Below, piece by piece: positions 31,443 through 40,030 of a stretch of 64,000 bases of DNA. The stretch's first letter is position 1, and each line of letters opens with the position of its first letter. Made by a program: the position numbers and the translations under genes. A model generated the notes under the pieces. It had not been told where the DNA came from and did no database searches. It saw only the letters and a program-made list of their open reading frames with translations. Origin of the DNA: Nonomuraea sp. SYSU D8015 (GTDB lineage: Bacteria > Actinomycetota > Actinomycetes > Streptosporangiales > Streptosporangiaceae); assembly GCF_008065375.1 (NCBI RefSeq), contig NZ_VJYI01000001.1, positions 434,001-498,000 on the forward strand. Direction: 5' to 3'.

Positions 31443-32293
31443 TCCTCGACGCCCACGGCCACGTCGGGACCTGGCCCGACTTCCTCATCCCCGCGCCCAC
31501 CGCCGAGCACCTGGTGGCCGCCATGGACCGGATCGGCGTCACCGCGATGGGCATCAGCCACCTGCTCGCCGTCGGCCCCGACGCCGTGCGCGGCAACGAG
31601 CTCGCCATGGAGATCGCCGCCCGCTTCCCCGGCAGGTTCGGGGTGTGGCAGGTCTACAACCCGCACCACCGCACCCCGCTCGCCCGCGACGGCGTGTGGG
31701 GGGTCAAGCTCCATCCCGACGTCCACCAGTGCCGCCTCGACGACCCCCTGTACGAGCCGGTCTGGGAGCTCGGCCTGCCGGTCCTCGCCCACGGCCAGAC
31801 CGACTCGCCGTGGAGCGACCCCGCCCGGTTCGCCGCCGTCGCCGCCCGCCATCCGCACGTGCGGCTGCTCATGGGGCACACGGGGCTCTGGCCGTACGGG
31901 TTCGCCCGCGCGGCCCGGCTCGTGGCCGACCATCCGAACGTGTACCTGGAGACGTGCGGCTCGAAGATGACCGGCCGGTGGATCGCCCGGCTGGCCGCGA
32001 CGGCGGGCGCTGAGCGGGTGCTGTTCGGGTCGGACGCCTGCTTCCTCGACCTGCGCACCGGCTACGGCCGGGTCGCGCTCGCCCCGATCTCCGACGCCGA
32101 CCGCGCGCTCATCCAGGGCCGCAACCTGACCCGCCTCCTCGGCCCGAACGCCCCACCGCCGCCCACCCACGCTTCGGCTCCGACGCCGGACACGCCGCCG
32201 CCCGCCCCCGCTTCGGCTCCCATGCCGCGCACGCCGCCGCCCGCCCCCGCGCCCACGCTGAGCAGGCCACCGGCGTCCCCGCCTCCACCGTGA
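31439..32293 (+). CDS. Amidohydrolase (amidohydrolase_2 type), full metal site, copy 2, with repeat tail
   Basis: The product has 284 residues. The metal motifs are complete: LDAHGH at the N-terminus, GVWGVKLHPDVH, PVLAHGQ, LLMGHTG and VLFGSDA. Beyond about residue 237 a Pro/Ala/Ser tail of roughly 45 residues (PPPPTHASAPTPDTPPPAPA and similar) is added, generated by a 39-bp DNA repeat. GTG 31439 overlaps the stop of the ligand-deficient partner. The first copy of this pair is at 27068-28650 in the opposite direction. It is cytoplasmic, likely a lactonase or other hydrolase of the island pathway. Confidence 0.88.
   Translation: MILDAHGHVGTWPDFLIPAPTAEHLVAAMDRIGVTAMGISHLLAVGPDAVRGNELAMEIAARFPGRFGVWQVYNPHHRTPLARDGVWGVKLHPDVHQCRLDDPLYEPVWELGLPVLAHGQTDSPWSDPARFAAVAARHPHVRLLMGHTGLWPYGFARAARLVADHPNVYLETCGSKMTGRWIARLAATAGAERVLFGSDACFLDLRTGYGRVALAPISDADRALIQGRNLTRLLGPNAPPPPTHASAPTPDTPPPAPASAPMPRTPPPAPAPTLSRPPASPPPP
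32171..32248 (+). repeat. 39-bp direct repeat encoding the amidohydrolase Pro-rich tail
   Basis: GCTTCGGCTCC begins a 39-bp unit at 32171 and again at 32210, each ending CCGCCCGCCCCC. The repeat keeps frame and forms most of the C-terminal tail. Confidence 0.75.
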
Positions 32294-32420
32294 ACGGGGC
32301 GGCCGGACCGAGGGCGGGAGCAGACAGGCGCAGGCGAGGTGATCATGCGCGTGCGGCCCCCGGCACGAGGGCCGGGGCTCTGAGCAACCCGCCACTCGTC
32401 ACCCTCATCAGGAGGCTCTC

Positions 32421-33587
32421 GTGACTCTCGCCGTCCACGGCGGCATCCCCGTCAGATCCACCCCCTGGCCCGCCTGGCCCCCGCCCCTCGACCCCGCCCA
32501 GCGCGAGCTCGTCGCGAAGGTCCTGGACAGCGGCCTCTGGGGCGCCACCCAGGGCGGCTCCGTGGTGGCGGACCTGGCCGCCGCGTTCGCCCGCCGCTCC
32601 GGCGTCCGGTACGGCGTCGCCTGCGGCAACGCCACCCTCGGCCTCTTCGCCGCGCTGCGCGGCCTGGGCATCGGAAGAGGCGACGAGGTGATCGTCCCGG
32701 CGTACACCTTCGTGGCCTCGGCCACCGCCGTGCTGCTCGCCGGCGCCACGCCCGTGATCGCCGACGTCGATCCCGCCGACCTGCACCTGTCCCCGCAAGC
32801 CGTGCGGGACGCGCTGACCGCCAGGACGGCCGCGATCATGCCGGTGCACCTGGCCGGCAGCCCCGCCGCCATGGACCCGCTGAACGACCTGGCCGCCCGC
32901 CACGGCCTGGCGGTCGTCGAGGACGCGGCGCAGGCACACGGCACCACGTACCGGGACCGCCCGGTCGGCGGCCTGGGCGACGCCGGCGTCTACAGCTTCC
33001 AGTCGAGCAAGGCGATGACCGCGGGCGAGGGCGGGCTGATCGTCTGCCGCGACGAGGCCGTGCACGAGCGCGTCTGGTCGGCCTGCAACGTCGGGCGCGC
33101 CCCCGGCGGCGCGTGGTACGGCCACCCGTCCGTCGGCTGGAACCTGCGGCTCACGGAGCTCCAGGCCGCCCTGCTGCTGCCCTGGCTGGACCGCCTGGAC
33201 GGGGAGATCGACCGCAGGAACGCCTTCTGCGCCGCACTCGAACGCGACCTGGCCGCCGTCCCCGGCGTGCGTGCGGTGCCGCGGCCGGAGGGCACCACGC
33301 GCGACTCCCGCCACCTCCTCATGCTGCGCGTGGAGGCGGACGTGGACCGCGAGTTCCTGCTCGCCGCCATGGCCGCCGAGGGTGTGCCGCTCGACGCCGG
33401 ATACCCGCCGCTCGGCACGATGGCCGCGCTGACCGCCGAGGGCGCGCGTGCCGAGCCCTGCCCGGCCGCAGAAGAGGCGGCGCGGACGGTGGTGTGGATC
33501 CGCCAGGCGATGCTCATGGACGCGCCGGACGCCGCCGCCGACGTCGCCGAAGCGCTCGCGAAGGTCATCACGGGCGCCCGCGTGTGA
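32421..33587 (+). CDS. DegT/DnrJ/EryC1/StrS-family PLP enzyme (copy 2)
   Basis: The product has 388 residues. It shows VACGNATLGLFAALRGLGIG (phosphate region), GDEVIVPAYTFVASATAVLL, VVEDAAQAHG with the PLP-contacting Asp, and GVYSFQSSKAMTAGEGG with the Schiff-base Lys. GTG 32421 has AGGAGG at 32410-32415. It is the last gene of the island, 127 bp after the amidohydrolase, with no island operator directly in front, so it may be read through from site F. Like copy 1 it should act on a keto- or amino-sugar or cyclitol. The two copies share only family motifs. Confidence 0.88.
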   Translation: MTLAVHGGIPVRSTPWPAWPPPLDPAQRELVAKVLDSGLWGATQGGSVVADLAAAFARRSGVRYGVACGNATLGLFAALRGLGIGRGDEVIVPAYTFVASATAVLLAGATPVIADVDPADLHLSPQAVRDALTARTAAIMPVHLAGSPAAMDPLNDLAARHGLAVVEDAAQAHGTTYRDRPVGGLGDAGVYSFQSSKAMTAGEGGLIVCRDEAVHERVWSACNVGRAPGGAWYGHPSVGWNLRLTELQAALLLPWLDRLDGEIDRRNAFCAALERDLAAVPGVRAVPRPEGTTRDSRHLLMLRVEADVDREFLLAAMAAEGVPLDAGYPPLGTMAALTAEGARAEPCPAAEEAARTVVWIRQAMLMDAPDAAADVAEALAKVITGARV

Positions 33588-33597
33588 GGATGGCGTC

Positions 33598-34281
33598 ATG
33601 GGACCCTCCTTGATCATCGCGGTACGCCACGGCGAGAGCGAGGCCAACCTCGCCCACCGGCAAGCGGGCGAGACGCCGCTGGTCTACGAACGCGGCGACG
33701 ACGAGGTGACCCTGACGGAGCTGGGCAGGACGCAGGCGACGGCGCTCGGCCGGCTGCTCGCGTCACTGCCCGGCGGCGAGGCGCCCCAGCTGGTGTGGTG
33801 CTCGCCCTACCTGCGCGCCCTCGACACGTGGAAGATCGCGCAGGGGGAGTGGGGCGTCGACCCGCTCCCGGTCACCGTGGACACGCGGCTCAGGGACCAG
33901 GGGGCCGGGGCGTTCGCGCACCACAACCTGGCCGCGATCAGGGAGCGGTTCCCCGAGCAGCTGGCGCGGCGCGAGTCCGAGGGCGCCTACGCCTTCCGCC
34001 CGCCCGGCGGCGAGTCCCTGGCGGACGTGGTGGCCAGGCTCCGCGACTTCCTCGGCGACCTGGACGGCCGCGCCGACGGGCGGCGGGTGCTGATCGTCGC
34101 CCACGACTCGGTGGTGCTGGGGCTGCGCCACGTCATCGCGGGCGGCCCCGACGCCGAGCTGGCCGCGGTGCTGGCCTACGCCCCGGTGCTCAACGCCTCC
34201 GTCTCCGTATGGCGGACCGGCCCAGGCCGCCGCTTCGAGCTCGTCCGCTTCAACGACGTCGCCCACCTCACGTCTGAATGA
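33598..34281 (+). CDS. Histidine phosphatase family protein
   Basis: The product has 227 residues. The catalytic RHGE motif is at residues 10-13 (MGPSLIIAVRHGESEANL). Later come WCSPYLRALDTWKIA and the second His in VLIVAHDSVVLG. These are the hallmarks of the phosphoglycerate-mutase-like fold. The real start is ATG 33598; the longer open frame upstream is a shadow over the DegT gene. It probably dephosphorylates a small metabolite, and the substrate is unknown. It starts 10 bp after the DegT gene and could be cotranscribed. It overlaps the convergent kinase gene by 14 bp. Confidence 0.9.
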   Translation: MGPSLIIAVRHGESEANLAHRQAGETPLVYERGDDEVTLTELGRTQATALGRLLASLPGGEAPQLVWCSPYLRALDTWKIAQGEWGVDPLPVTVDTRLRDQGAGAFAHHNLAAIRERFPEQLARRESEGAYAFRPPGGESLADVVARLRDFLGDLDGRADGRRVLIVAHDSVVLGLRHVIAGGPDAELAAVLAYAPVLNASVSVWRTGPGRRFELVRFNDVAHLTSE

Positions 34282-34798
34282 CGAGATCGGCCCGCTCCCT
34301 GGTGCCGTCCTCGGCGAACCACGCCTTCTCCGCCGCGAACCACTCCCGCCACCGCGGCTCCAGCTCGGGCCCGTCCCGCTCCAGCACGCGGGCGAGGCGC
34401 ACCCGCTCGCCGGCCTCCATCCACACGGTGAACGCCAGCAGCCCGGCGACCGAGGCACGGGCCGTGCCGACGCCCTCGATCACCAGGACCGGCGCGACCG
34501 GGACGGCGACGTGCTCGGCGTACTCGCCGCGCACCCAGTCATACCTGCGGAAACCTCCCGGACGGCCGTGCCGCAGCGGGCGGAGCACCTGCTCCTCCAG
34601 CGCGTGGAACCAGCCGCCGGGCCCCTCCTCCCACGGCACGGGGAAGTCGTCGCTGTGGATCACCTGGCAGCCGAGCTCCGCCGCCAGCCGCCGCGCGAAC
34701 GTCGTCTTGCCCGACCCGGCGGGCCCGTCCACGGCCACCAGGCGGACGGGACCGCAGGACGGCGGCAGTTTCCTGATGCGGTCGGCCGGCGAATTCAC
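34268..34798 (-). CDS. Uridine-kinase-like P-loop NTPase
   Basis: The product has 176 residues. The Walker A motif is in VRLVAVDGPAGSGKTTFARR. It is followed by VIHSDDFPVPW, the Asp-Asp of nucleoside/metabolite kinases, and APVLVIEGVGTARA. This pattern fits the small uridine kinase-like proteins of actinomycetes, with unclear substrate. GTG 34798 starts just before the P-loop domain; the longer frame to 35047 is antisense to the CoA-transferase and is not used. It is convergent with the phosphatase gene (14 bp overlap) and divergent from the CoA-transferase. Confidence 0.85.
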   Translation of the reverse strand: MNSPADRIRKLPPSCGPVRLVAVDGPAGSGKTTFARRLAAELGCQVIHSDDFPVPWEEGPGGWFHALEEQVLRPLRHGRPGGFRRYDWVRGEYAEHVAVPVAPVLVIEGVGTARASVAGLLAFTVWMEAGERVRLARVLERDGPELEPRWREWFAAEKAWFAEDGTRERADLVIQT

Positions 34799-34876
34799 CG
34801 CCCCAGGGTAGATGACGGGGGAAGGCCAACTGAGAGAATGTTCTTTCGCCCCGAAAACGCAAGCAGGAGGTTGACC

Positions 34877-36034
34877 GTGCCCGGACCCCTCGGCGACATC
34901 GTCGTGCTGGATTTGTCCAGAGCCCTGGCCGGACCGCATGCTGCGCAGATGCTGGGCGACCTCGGCGCGCGGGTGATCAAGGTCGAGCACCCCGACGGGG
35001 GCGACGAGTCGCGGGGCTGGGGCCCGCCCTTTGTCGGGCCGGATCACGACATTTCAACCTATTTTCTGGCGGCCAACCGTAACAAACAGTCCATCGCCGT
35101 CGACCTGAAGTCTCCGGAGGGCAAGCGGCTCATCGAGCGCCTCGTCCGCCAGAGTGACGTCCTCGTCGAGAACTTCCGCACCGGCGTGCTCGAGCGCCTC
35201 GGCTTCCCCGTCGAGCGGCTCCATGAGCTCAACCCGCGCCTGGTCATCCTGTCGATCACCGGCTTCGGCCACGACGGCCCCGAGGGCGGGCGCCCCGGCT
35301 ACGACCAGATCGCCCAGGGCGAGGCCGGCCTGATGTCGCTGACCGGCCCCTCGCCCGACGAGCCCTACCGCGTCGGCGCCTCCATCGCCGACCTGCTCGC
35401 CGGCATCCACGGCGCCTACGGCGTGGCCGCCGCCCTCTACGAGCGCGAGCGCACCGGCAAGGGGCGCGTCGTGCGCACGTCGCTGCTGGCCGCCGTCACC
35501 GGCGTGCACGCCTACCACGGCACCGCCTGGACGGTGGGCGGCCAGGTGCCCGCTGCCGGCGGCAACCACCACATCTCCATCACCCCGTACGGCTCCTTCC
35601 GCTGCGCCGACGGCATGCTGCAGATTGCCGCCGCCAACGACGGCCAGTGGCGCAAGGTCGCCACGCTGCTCGGCATCGACCCCGACACGCCGCGCTACGC
35701 CACCAACAAGGACCGGCGCGCGCACCGCGACGAGCTGATCGCCGACATGGAGAAGGCCCTGGCCGCCCACGACCGAGCCCACTGGCTGGCCAGGCTGGCC
35801 GAGGCCGGCGTGCCGGCGGGCGCGATCAGGTCGATCGACGAGGTCTACACCTGGGACCAGACCCGCTCGCAGGGCCTGGTCGTCGAGGTCGAGCACCCGG
35901 TGCTGGGCCGCATCGAGCTGCCGGGGCCGCCCCTGCGCTTCGACGGGCCGGCCGGAGTGGAGCACACCGCGCCGCCCATGCTCGGCCAGGACGGCGACGC
36001 GGTGCTCGCCTGGCTGGAGGAACGCGAACGATGA
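34877..36034 (+). CDS. CaiB/BaiF family (class III) CoA-transferase
   Basis: The product has 385 residues. Family features are GDIVVLDLSRALAGPHAAQML, GDLGARVIKVEHPDGGDESRG (read in parts), NRNKQSIAVDLKSPEG, NPRLVILSITGFG, and the catalytic Asp D143 in GRPGYDQIAQGEAGLM. It moves CoA between carboxylic acids. GTG 34877 has AGGAGG six bases upstream. The adjacent carboxyltransferase gene at 36109 on the same strand suggests a joint role in activating and carboxylating or decarboxylating an acyl-CoA. The donor and acceptor acids are unknown. Confidence 0.92.
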   Translation: MPGPLGDIVVLDLSRALAGPHAAQMLGDLGARVIKVEHPDGGDESRGWGPPFVGPDHDISTYFLAANRNKQSIAVDLKSPEGKRLIERLVRQSDVLVENFRTGVLERLGFPVERLHELNPRLVILSITGFGHDGPEGGRPGYDQIAQGEAGLMSLTGPSPDEPYRVGASIADLLAGIHGAYGVAAALYERERTGKGRVVRTSLLAAVTGVHAYHGTAWTVGGQVPAAGGNHHISITPYGSFRCADGMLQIAAANDGQWRKVATLLGIDPDTPRYATNKDRRAHRDELIADMEKALAAHDRAHWLARLAEAGVPAGAIRSIDEVYTWDQTRSQGLVVEVEHPVLGRIELPGPPLRFDGPAGVEHTAPPMLGQDGDAVLAWLEERER

Positions 36035-36108
36035 TCCGCATCTGGTGGCACCGGTGGGTGGTTTCATGCGTCAACATTGCAACGTTGGCTGACATCTAGG
36101 GAGCGATA

Positions 36109-37596
36109 GTGAGCCGTCCGGACGCGCGCACACTGATCGAAACGGTCCTCGACCGGGGGTCGTGGAAGTCGTGGGACGCGCCGCCCGCCGACCCGGCCGA
36201 GCCCGGCTCCTCCTACGCCGACGAGTTGGCCGCCGCCCGCGCCAAGTCAGGCTACGACGAGGCCGTGATCACCGGCGAAGGGCTGCTCGACGGGCGCAGG
36301 GTGGCCGTCGTGGCCTGCGAGTTCTCGTTCATGGCGGGCTCGATCGGGGTGGCCGCCGCCGAGCGGTTCGTCGCGGCGGCCGAGCGGGCCACCCGCGAGC
36401 GGCTGCCGCTGCTGGCCGCGCCGGCCTCGGGCGGCACGCGCATGCAGGAGGGCGCGCTCGCGTTCGTCCAGATGGTGAAGATCACCGCCGCGATCCAGGC
36501 GCACCGGGCGGTCGGCCTGCCCTATCTCGTGTACGTGCGCCACCCCACGACGGGCGGCGTGCTCGCCTCGTGGGGATCGCTCGGACACGTCACGGCCGCC
36601 GAGCCGGAGGCGCTGATCGGGTTCCTGGGGCCGCGGGTGTTCGAGGCGCTGCACGGCTACCCCTTTCCCGAAGGGGTTCAGGTCGCGGAGAACCTGCACC
36701 GCAAGGGCCTGCTCGACGCGGTGGTCTCGGCGGAAGACGTGCGCGCGGTCGCGATCAGGGCGCTGGCCGTGCTCGCCGCCGACAAGTCCGCCGTCGAGGC
36801 GGGCGTGCCCCCAGAGGAGGACCTGCGGCCCGTGGAGGCGTGGGAGGCGATCACCCGCTCCCGCCGCGACGACCGCCCCGGCGTACGCACGCTGCTCAAG
36901 CTCGCCGCCACCGACCTGACCTTGCTCGCCGGCACCGGGACGGGGGACGACGCGCCGGGGCTGCTGCTCGCGCTGGCCAAGTTCGGCAGCGCGCCGGCCG
37001 TGGTGCTGGGCCAGGACCGGCGGCTCCAGCGCCTCAACTCGCCGCTCGGCCCGGCCGGGCTCCGGGTGGCCAGGCGCGGCATGCGGCTGGCCGCCGAGCT
37101 CGGCCTGCCCCTGGTCACGGTAGTCGACACGGCGGGCGCCGACCTGTCGAAGGCCGCCGAGGAGGGCGGGCTGGCCGCCGAGATCGCCCGCTGCCTGGCC
37201 GAGCTCGTCACCCTCGACGCGCCGACCGTCTGCCTGCTGCTCGGCGAGGGCGCGGGCGGTGCGGCGCTGGCCCTGCTGCCCGCCGACCGGGTGCTGTGCG
37301 CGCAGCACGCCTGGCTGTCGCCGCTGCCGCCCGAGGGCGCCTCCGCGATCCTCTACCGCTCGGTCGACTTCGCGCCCGAGATCGCCCAGGCGCAGCGCAT
37401 CCGCGCCACCGACCTGCGCCGCGACGGCATCGTGGACCGGGTGATCCCGGAGCTGCCCGACGCCGCCTACGAGCCCAGGCAGTTCTGCGAGCGGGTGGGG
37501 CGGGCGCTGGAGTACGAGATCGCGAAGCTGCTGGAGCTGAGCCCGGCCGGCCGTCTCGCGGCCCGCCGGGCCCGCTACCGTTCCCTGGGCGCCTAG
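36109..37596 (+). CDS. Acyl-CoA carboxyltransferase, fused beta+alpha (AccD-AccA-like)
   Basis: The product has 495 residues and two crotonase-fold carboxyltransferase halves. The beta-like half has EAVITGEGLLDGRRVAVVAC, APASGGTRMQEGALAF and YVRHPTTGGVLASWG. The alpha-like half has GMRLAAELGLPLVTVVDTAG and CLLLGEGAGGAALALLPADR (read in parts). The four-Cys zinc finger of E. coli AccD is absent. This is a short fused form seen in actinomycetes. No biotin carboxylase or BCCP gene is in the window, so those parts must come from elsewhere. GTG 36109 is 74 bp after the CoA-transferase. The 3' end shares 4 bp with the convergent gene. Confidence 0.87.
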   Translation: MSRPDARTLIETVLDRGSWKSWDAPPADPAEPGSSYADELAAARAKSGYDEAVITGEGLLDGRRVAVVACEFSFMAGSIGVAAAERFVAAAERATRERLPLLAAPASGGTRMQEGALAFVQMVKITAAIQAHRAVGLPYLVYVRHPTTGGVLASWGSLGHVTAAEPEALIGFLGPRVFEALHGYPFPEGVQVAENLHRKGLLDAVVSAEDVRAVAIRALAVLAADKSAVEAGVPPEEDLRPVEAWEAITRSRRDDRPGVRTLLKLAATDLTLLAGTGTGDDAPGLLLALAKFGSAPAVVLGQDRRLQRLNSPLGPAGLRVARRGMRLAAELGLPLVTVVDTAGADLSKAAEEGGLAAEIARCLAELVTLDAPTVCLLLGEGAGGAALALLPADRVLCAQHAWLSPLPPEGASAILYRSVDFAPEIAQAQRIRATDLRRDGIVDRVIPELPDAAYEPRQFCERVGRALEYEIAKLLELSPAGRLAARRARYRSLGA

Positions 37597-39503
37597 GGCT
37601 CGAAGCGCCAGAGCTCCTTGCCGTCGGCCCCGTAGCCGATGAGGGTCGCCTCGGCGCCGAAGTCGCCTCCCTCGGGCTTCGGGCCGGCGAACAACGTCAC
37701 ACCCTGCCCCCACGGGTCCGGCACGGCCCGCGCCGTGCCGGTGGCGCCGCCCTTCAACGCGAGCTCGACCTTGGCGGTCCCGGCGGGCGCGTAGCCGTAC
37801 CAGGCACGCCCGGTGTCCGCCCAGTAGACCGGCTGCCCGGCGTCGAGAAGCAGGTCGCTCAGCTTCCCGCCGGGAATCGGCCCCGGCAGGCCCGCCTGGA
37901 CCTCGCCGTTCTCCCAGAAGGCCATGCAGGCGCCGCTCAGCAGGGCGGTGACGCCCGCGTCCAGGGTCACCCGCTCGGCCTCGGAGCGCTCGGCCTGCCT
38001 GCCGCACGCCTTGTCCAAGACGGGGATCGGCCTGGCCGTCGCGTCCCGGGCCTTCATGACGTAGCCGCCCACCTCGGCGTCGAGAGGCACCGCGACGTGC
38101 CAGATCCGCAGCGGGGCGCCGTCGCCCCGGAAGAACTCGGCCCGGACCCGCCGCCCGTCGGAGAGCACCGCCTCGACCCATTCCCAGTCGTCGCCGGCCG
38201 GGCCGTAGTGGACGACGGCCCCCGGCTCCGGCAGGTAGGTCTTCGCCGTCAGGACCGAGAAGCCCTTCCCGCCGCCGAAGGTACACGTCATCACGCCCGA
38301 GTTGTCCGGCGTGGCGCCGCCGCTCTGGCAGAGTGAGGGGCCGTACTCGGGGCTCTTCCTGAACGCGAGGCGGACCGGGCGGCCGGAGTTCTCCGTGCCC
38401 GGAAGGGTCATCACCTGTCCGATCAGATCGGAGCCCCCTTCCTCCACCCCCGGTTCGGGCTCATCACGGCTCCAGACCTCCTTGCCCGACGCGTCGTAGG
38501 CGGCCACCCGATAGCCACGGAACGGTTCGCCGTCCGGATGCGCCCCGGCGAACAGCGCGACGCCCCGGCCCCACGGATCGGGCCTGGTCTCCAGGCTCGT
38601 CGTGGCGCCGTCCTGGAAGAGGATCTCGACCCTGGCGACGTCCTGGCGCGCGAGGCCGGCAATCGCGTTGTGCCCCACAATCACGATCACCGGCTCCTGC
38701 TGCGGGCCGGGCCGGATCTCGCGCAGGACGGCGCCGTGCCGTGACAACTGCACAACCGTGCCGTCCGCCTGGTACGGCCGCGCGATGACGCCGTCGGGCA
38801 GCTCCATGGGCGCGCCGGCCGGCGTTCCCGGCGGTGGCGCGAACATGTCCCGCGACCATTCCCCGATTCGCCTGCCGTTCCCGTCGGCGTACTCGACCCC
38901 GGTCACCGGGTCATCGGCCGGATAGGGCACGGTCCAGATCCGGTACGGCGCGCCGCCGGGCGTCCGCACCGTGCCCGGCAGTTTCCGCCCCGCCTTCGTG
39001 AGCCCGGTGACCGCGCCGACGTCGTTCTTGGCCACGCCCCAGTCCAGCGCGGTCGCCGCACCGTCCCGCAGGCTGCTGCCCGCGAACAGGATGTCCTGGC
39101 TGTCCGGCACGGGGGAGCAGCCGCCGTAGGGGTCGCCGGCGGCCCGTTCCACGACGTAGCACACCTCGGGGTAGCCCAACCTGGCCTTGGCGAACCAGAT
39201 CCGCAGCGGCCGGCCCTCGACCGGGTCGTCGACGGTCAGCGGCTCGCCGACGGCCGTGCGCTGCCGCATGAGGCGCTCGTAGACCGCGTCGGGGTCGGTC
39301 GCGGTGTTCCTGCCCAGGCCCCCGTTGAGCAGGACGGGAACGAACACGGCCAGCAGCGCCACCGGCAGCGCGGCCAGCAGCAGGCGGCCACGGTGGCGCC
39401 GGGGACGCCGGGCGTGCACCCGCGCCCAGGCGTGCGGGCTCGCCTCGAAGGTCTCGGCGCGGGCGTCCAGCGCGGCCCGCAGGCGCTCTTCCAGGTGGTT
39501 CAC
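37593..39503 (-). CDS. Single-pass membrane protein with duplicated extracytoplasmic domain, sigma-factor partner
   Basis: The product has 636 residues. It has a short cytoplasmic Arg-rich N-terminus, one membrane helix at about residues 40-61, then a large outer part made of two related halves. GAPYRIWTVPYPADDPVTG (184) matches GAPLRIWHVAVPLDAEVGG (462), and PDPWGRGVALFAGAHPDG (309) matches PDPWGQGVTLFAGPKPEG (595). Its start overlaps the end of the ECF sigma gene by 4 bp, so it is likely the membrane sensor or anti-sigma partner. No classical anti-sigma zinc motif is visible at the N-terminus. The function of the repeated domain is unknown. Confidence 0.82.
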   Translation of the reverse strand: MNHLEERLRAALDARAETFEASPHAWARVHARRPRRHRGRLLLAALPVALLAVFVPVLLNGGLGRNTATDPDAVYERLMRQRTAVGEPLTVDDPVEGRPLRIWFAKARLGYPEVCYVVERAAGDPYGGCSPVPDSQDILFAGSSLRDGAATALDWGVAKNDVGAVTGLTKAGRKLPGTVRTPGGAPYRIWTVPYPADDPVTGVEYADGNGRRIGEWSRDMFAPPPGTPAGAPMELPDGVIARPYQADGTVVQLSRHGAVLREIRPGPQQEPVIVIVGHNAIAGLARQDVARVEILFQDGATTSLETRPDPWGRGVALFAGAHPDGEPFRGYRVAAYDASGKEVWSRDEPEPGVEEGGSDLIGQVMTLPGTENSGRPVRLAFRKSPEYGPSLCQSGGATPDNSGVMTCTFGGGKGFSVLTAKTYLPEPGAVVHYGPAGDDWEWVEAVLSDGRRVRAEFFRGDGAPLRIWHVAVPLDAEVGGYVMKARDATARPIPVLDKACGRQAERSEAERVTLDAGVTALLSGACMAFWENGEVQAGLPGPIPGGKLSDLLLDAGQPVYWADTGRAWYGYAPAGTAKVELALKGGATGTARAVPDPWGQGVTLFAGPKPEGGDFGAEATLIGYGADGKELWRFEP

Positions 39504-39979
39504 GCATCCTCCTCTTTCAGCGCCCTGCCGAGGGCGGCCAGGCCCCTGCTGGCGTGCGTCTTCACCGACCCGGGCGACACGCCCATGGCGTCGGCGATCT
39601 CGCGTTCGGAAAGGTCCAGCCAGTAGCGCAGGACCAGCGCCTCGCGCTGACGGCGCGGCAGGCGGTCGACGGCCGCGAGCAGTTCCCGGTGCTCCTCGGC
39701 CACGAGCACGTCGTGCTCGCTGCTGCGCGCCGGTTCAGGGGGGTCGGGACGGCGCAGCCGGACCAGCCGGAGGTGCCGCAGGCGGTTGCGGGTCAGGTTG
39801 CAGACGGTCGCGCGTAAATAGGCCAGCGCGGCCCCGTCGTCACGCAACCGCCTGGTGTGCAGCCGGGCGAACGCCTCCTGGGCGATGTCCTCGGGGTCGT
39901 CGGCGCCGAGCAGTCCGGCCAGCCGCACCAGGGACTGGTATTGGGCCGCGAACAGGTCGGCGAACGACGGCTGCGCCAT
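39500..39979 (-). CDS. ECF RNA polymerase sigma factor, SigE/SigM-like family
   Basis: The product has 159 residues. Region 2 includes ADDPEDIAQEAFARLHTRRL and the following ALAYLRATVCNLTRNRLR. Region 4 includes LPRRQREALVLRYWLDLSER and EIADAMGVSPGSVKTHASRG. This is the compact layout of actinomycete ECF sigmas. I start at MAQPSFADLF (39979); an ATG six codons upstream (39997) is also possible. It is coupled to the duplicated membrane protein downstream. Control is probably by that protein, and autoregulation is usual for such pairs. Confidence 0.9.
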   Translation of the reverse strand: MAQPSFADLFAAQYQSLVRLAGLLGADDPEDIAQEAFARLHTRRLRDDGAALAYLRATVCNLTRNRLRHLRLVRLRRPDPPEPARSSEHDVLVAEEHRELLAAVDRLPRRQREALVLRYWLDLSEREIADAMGVSPGSVKTHASRGLAALGRALKEEDA

Positions 39980-40030
39980 GGTCGCTGTTTCGATCACACT
40001 CCAGAGACACCCGAAGGGGCCTCCGGTTGA

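Noticed and set aside
14819..33587. Amino-sugar or aminoglycoside biosynthetic gene cluster
   Set aside because: DegT and epimerase-like genes suggest it, but there is no glycosyltransferase, nucleotidyltransferase or resistance gene. A sugar importer, aldolases and a repressor-type regulon point to catabolism.
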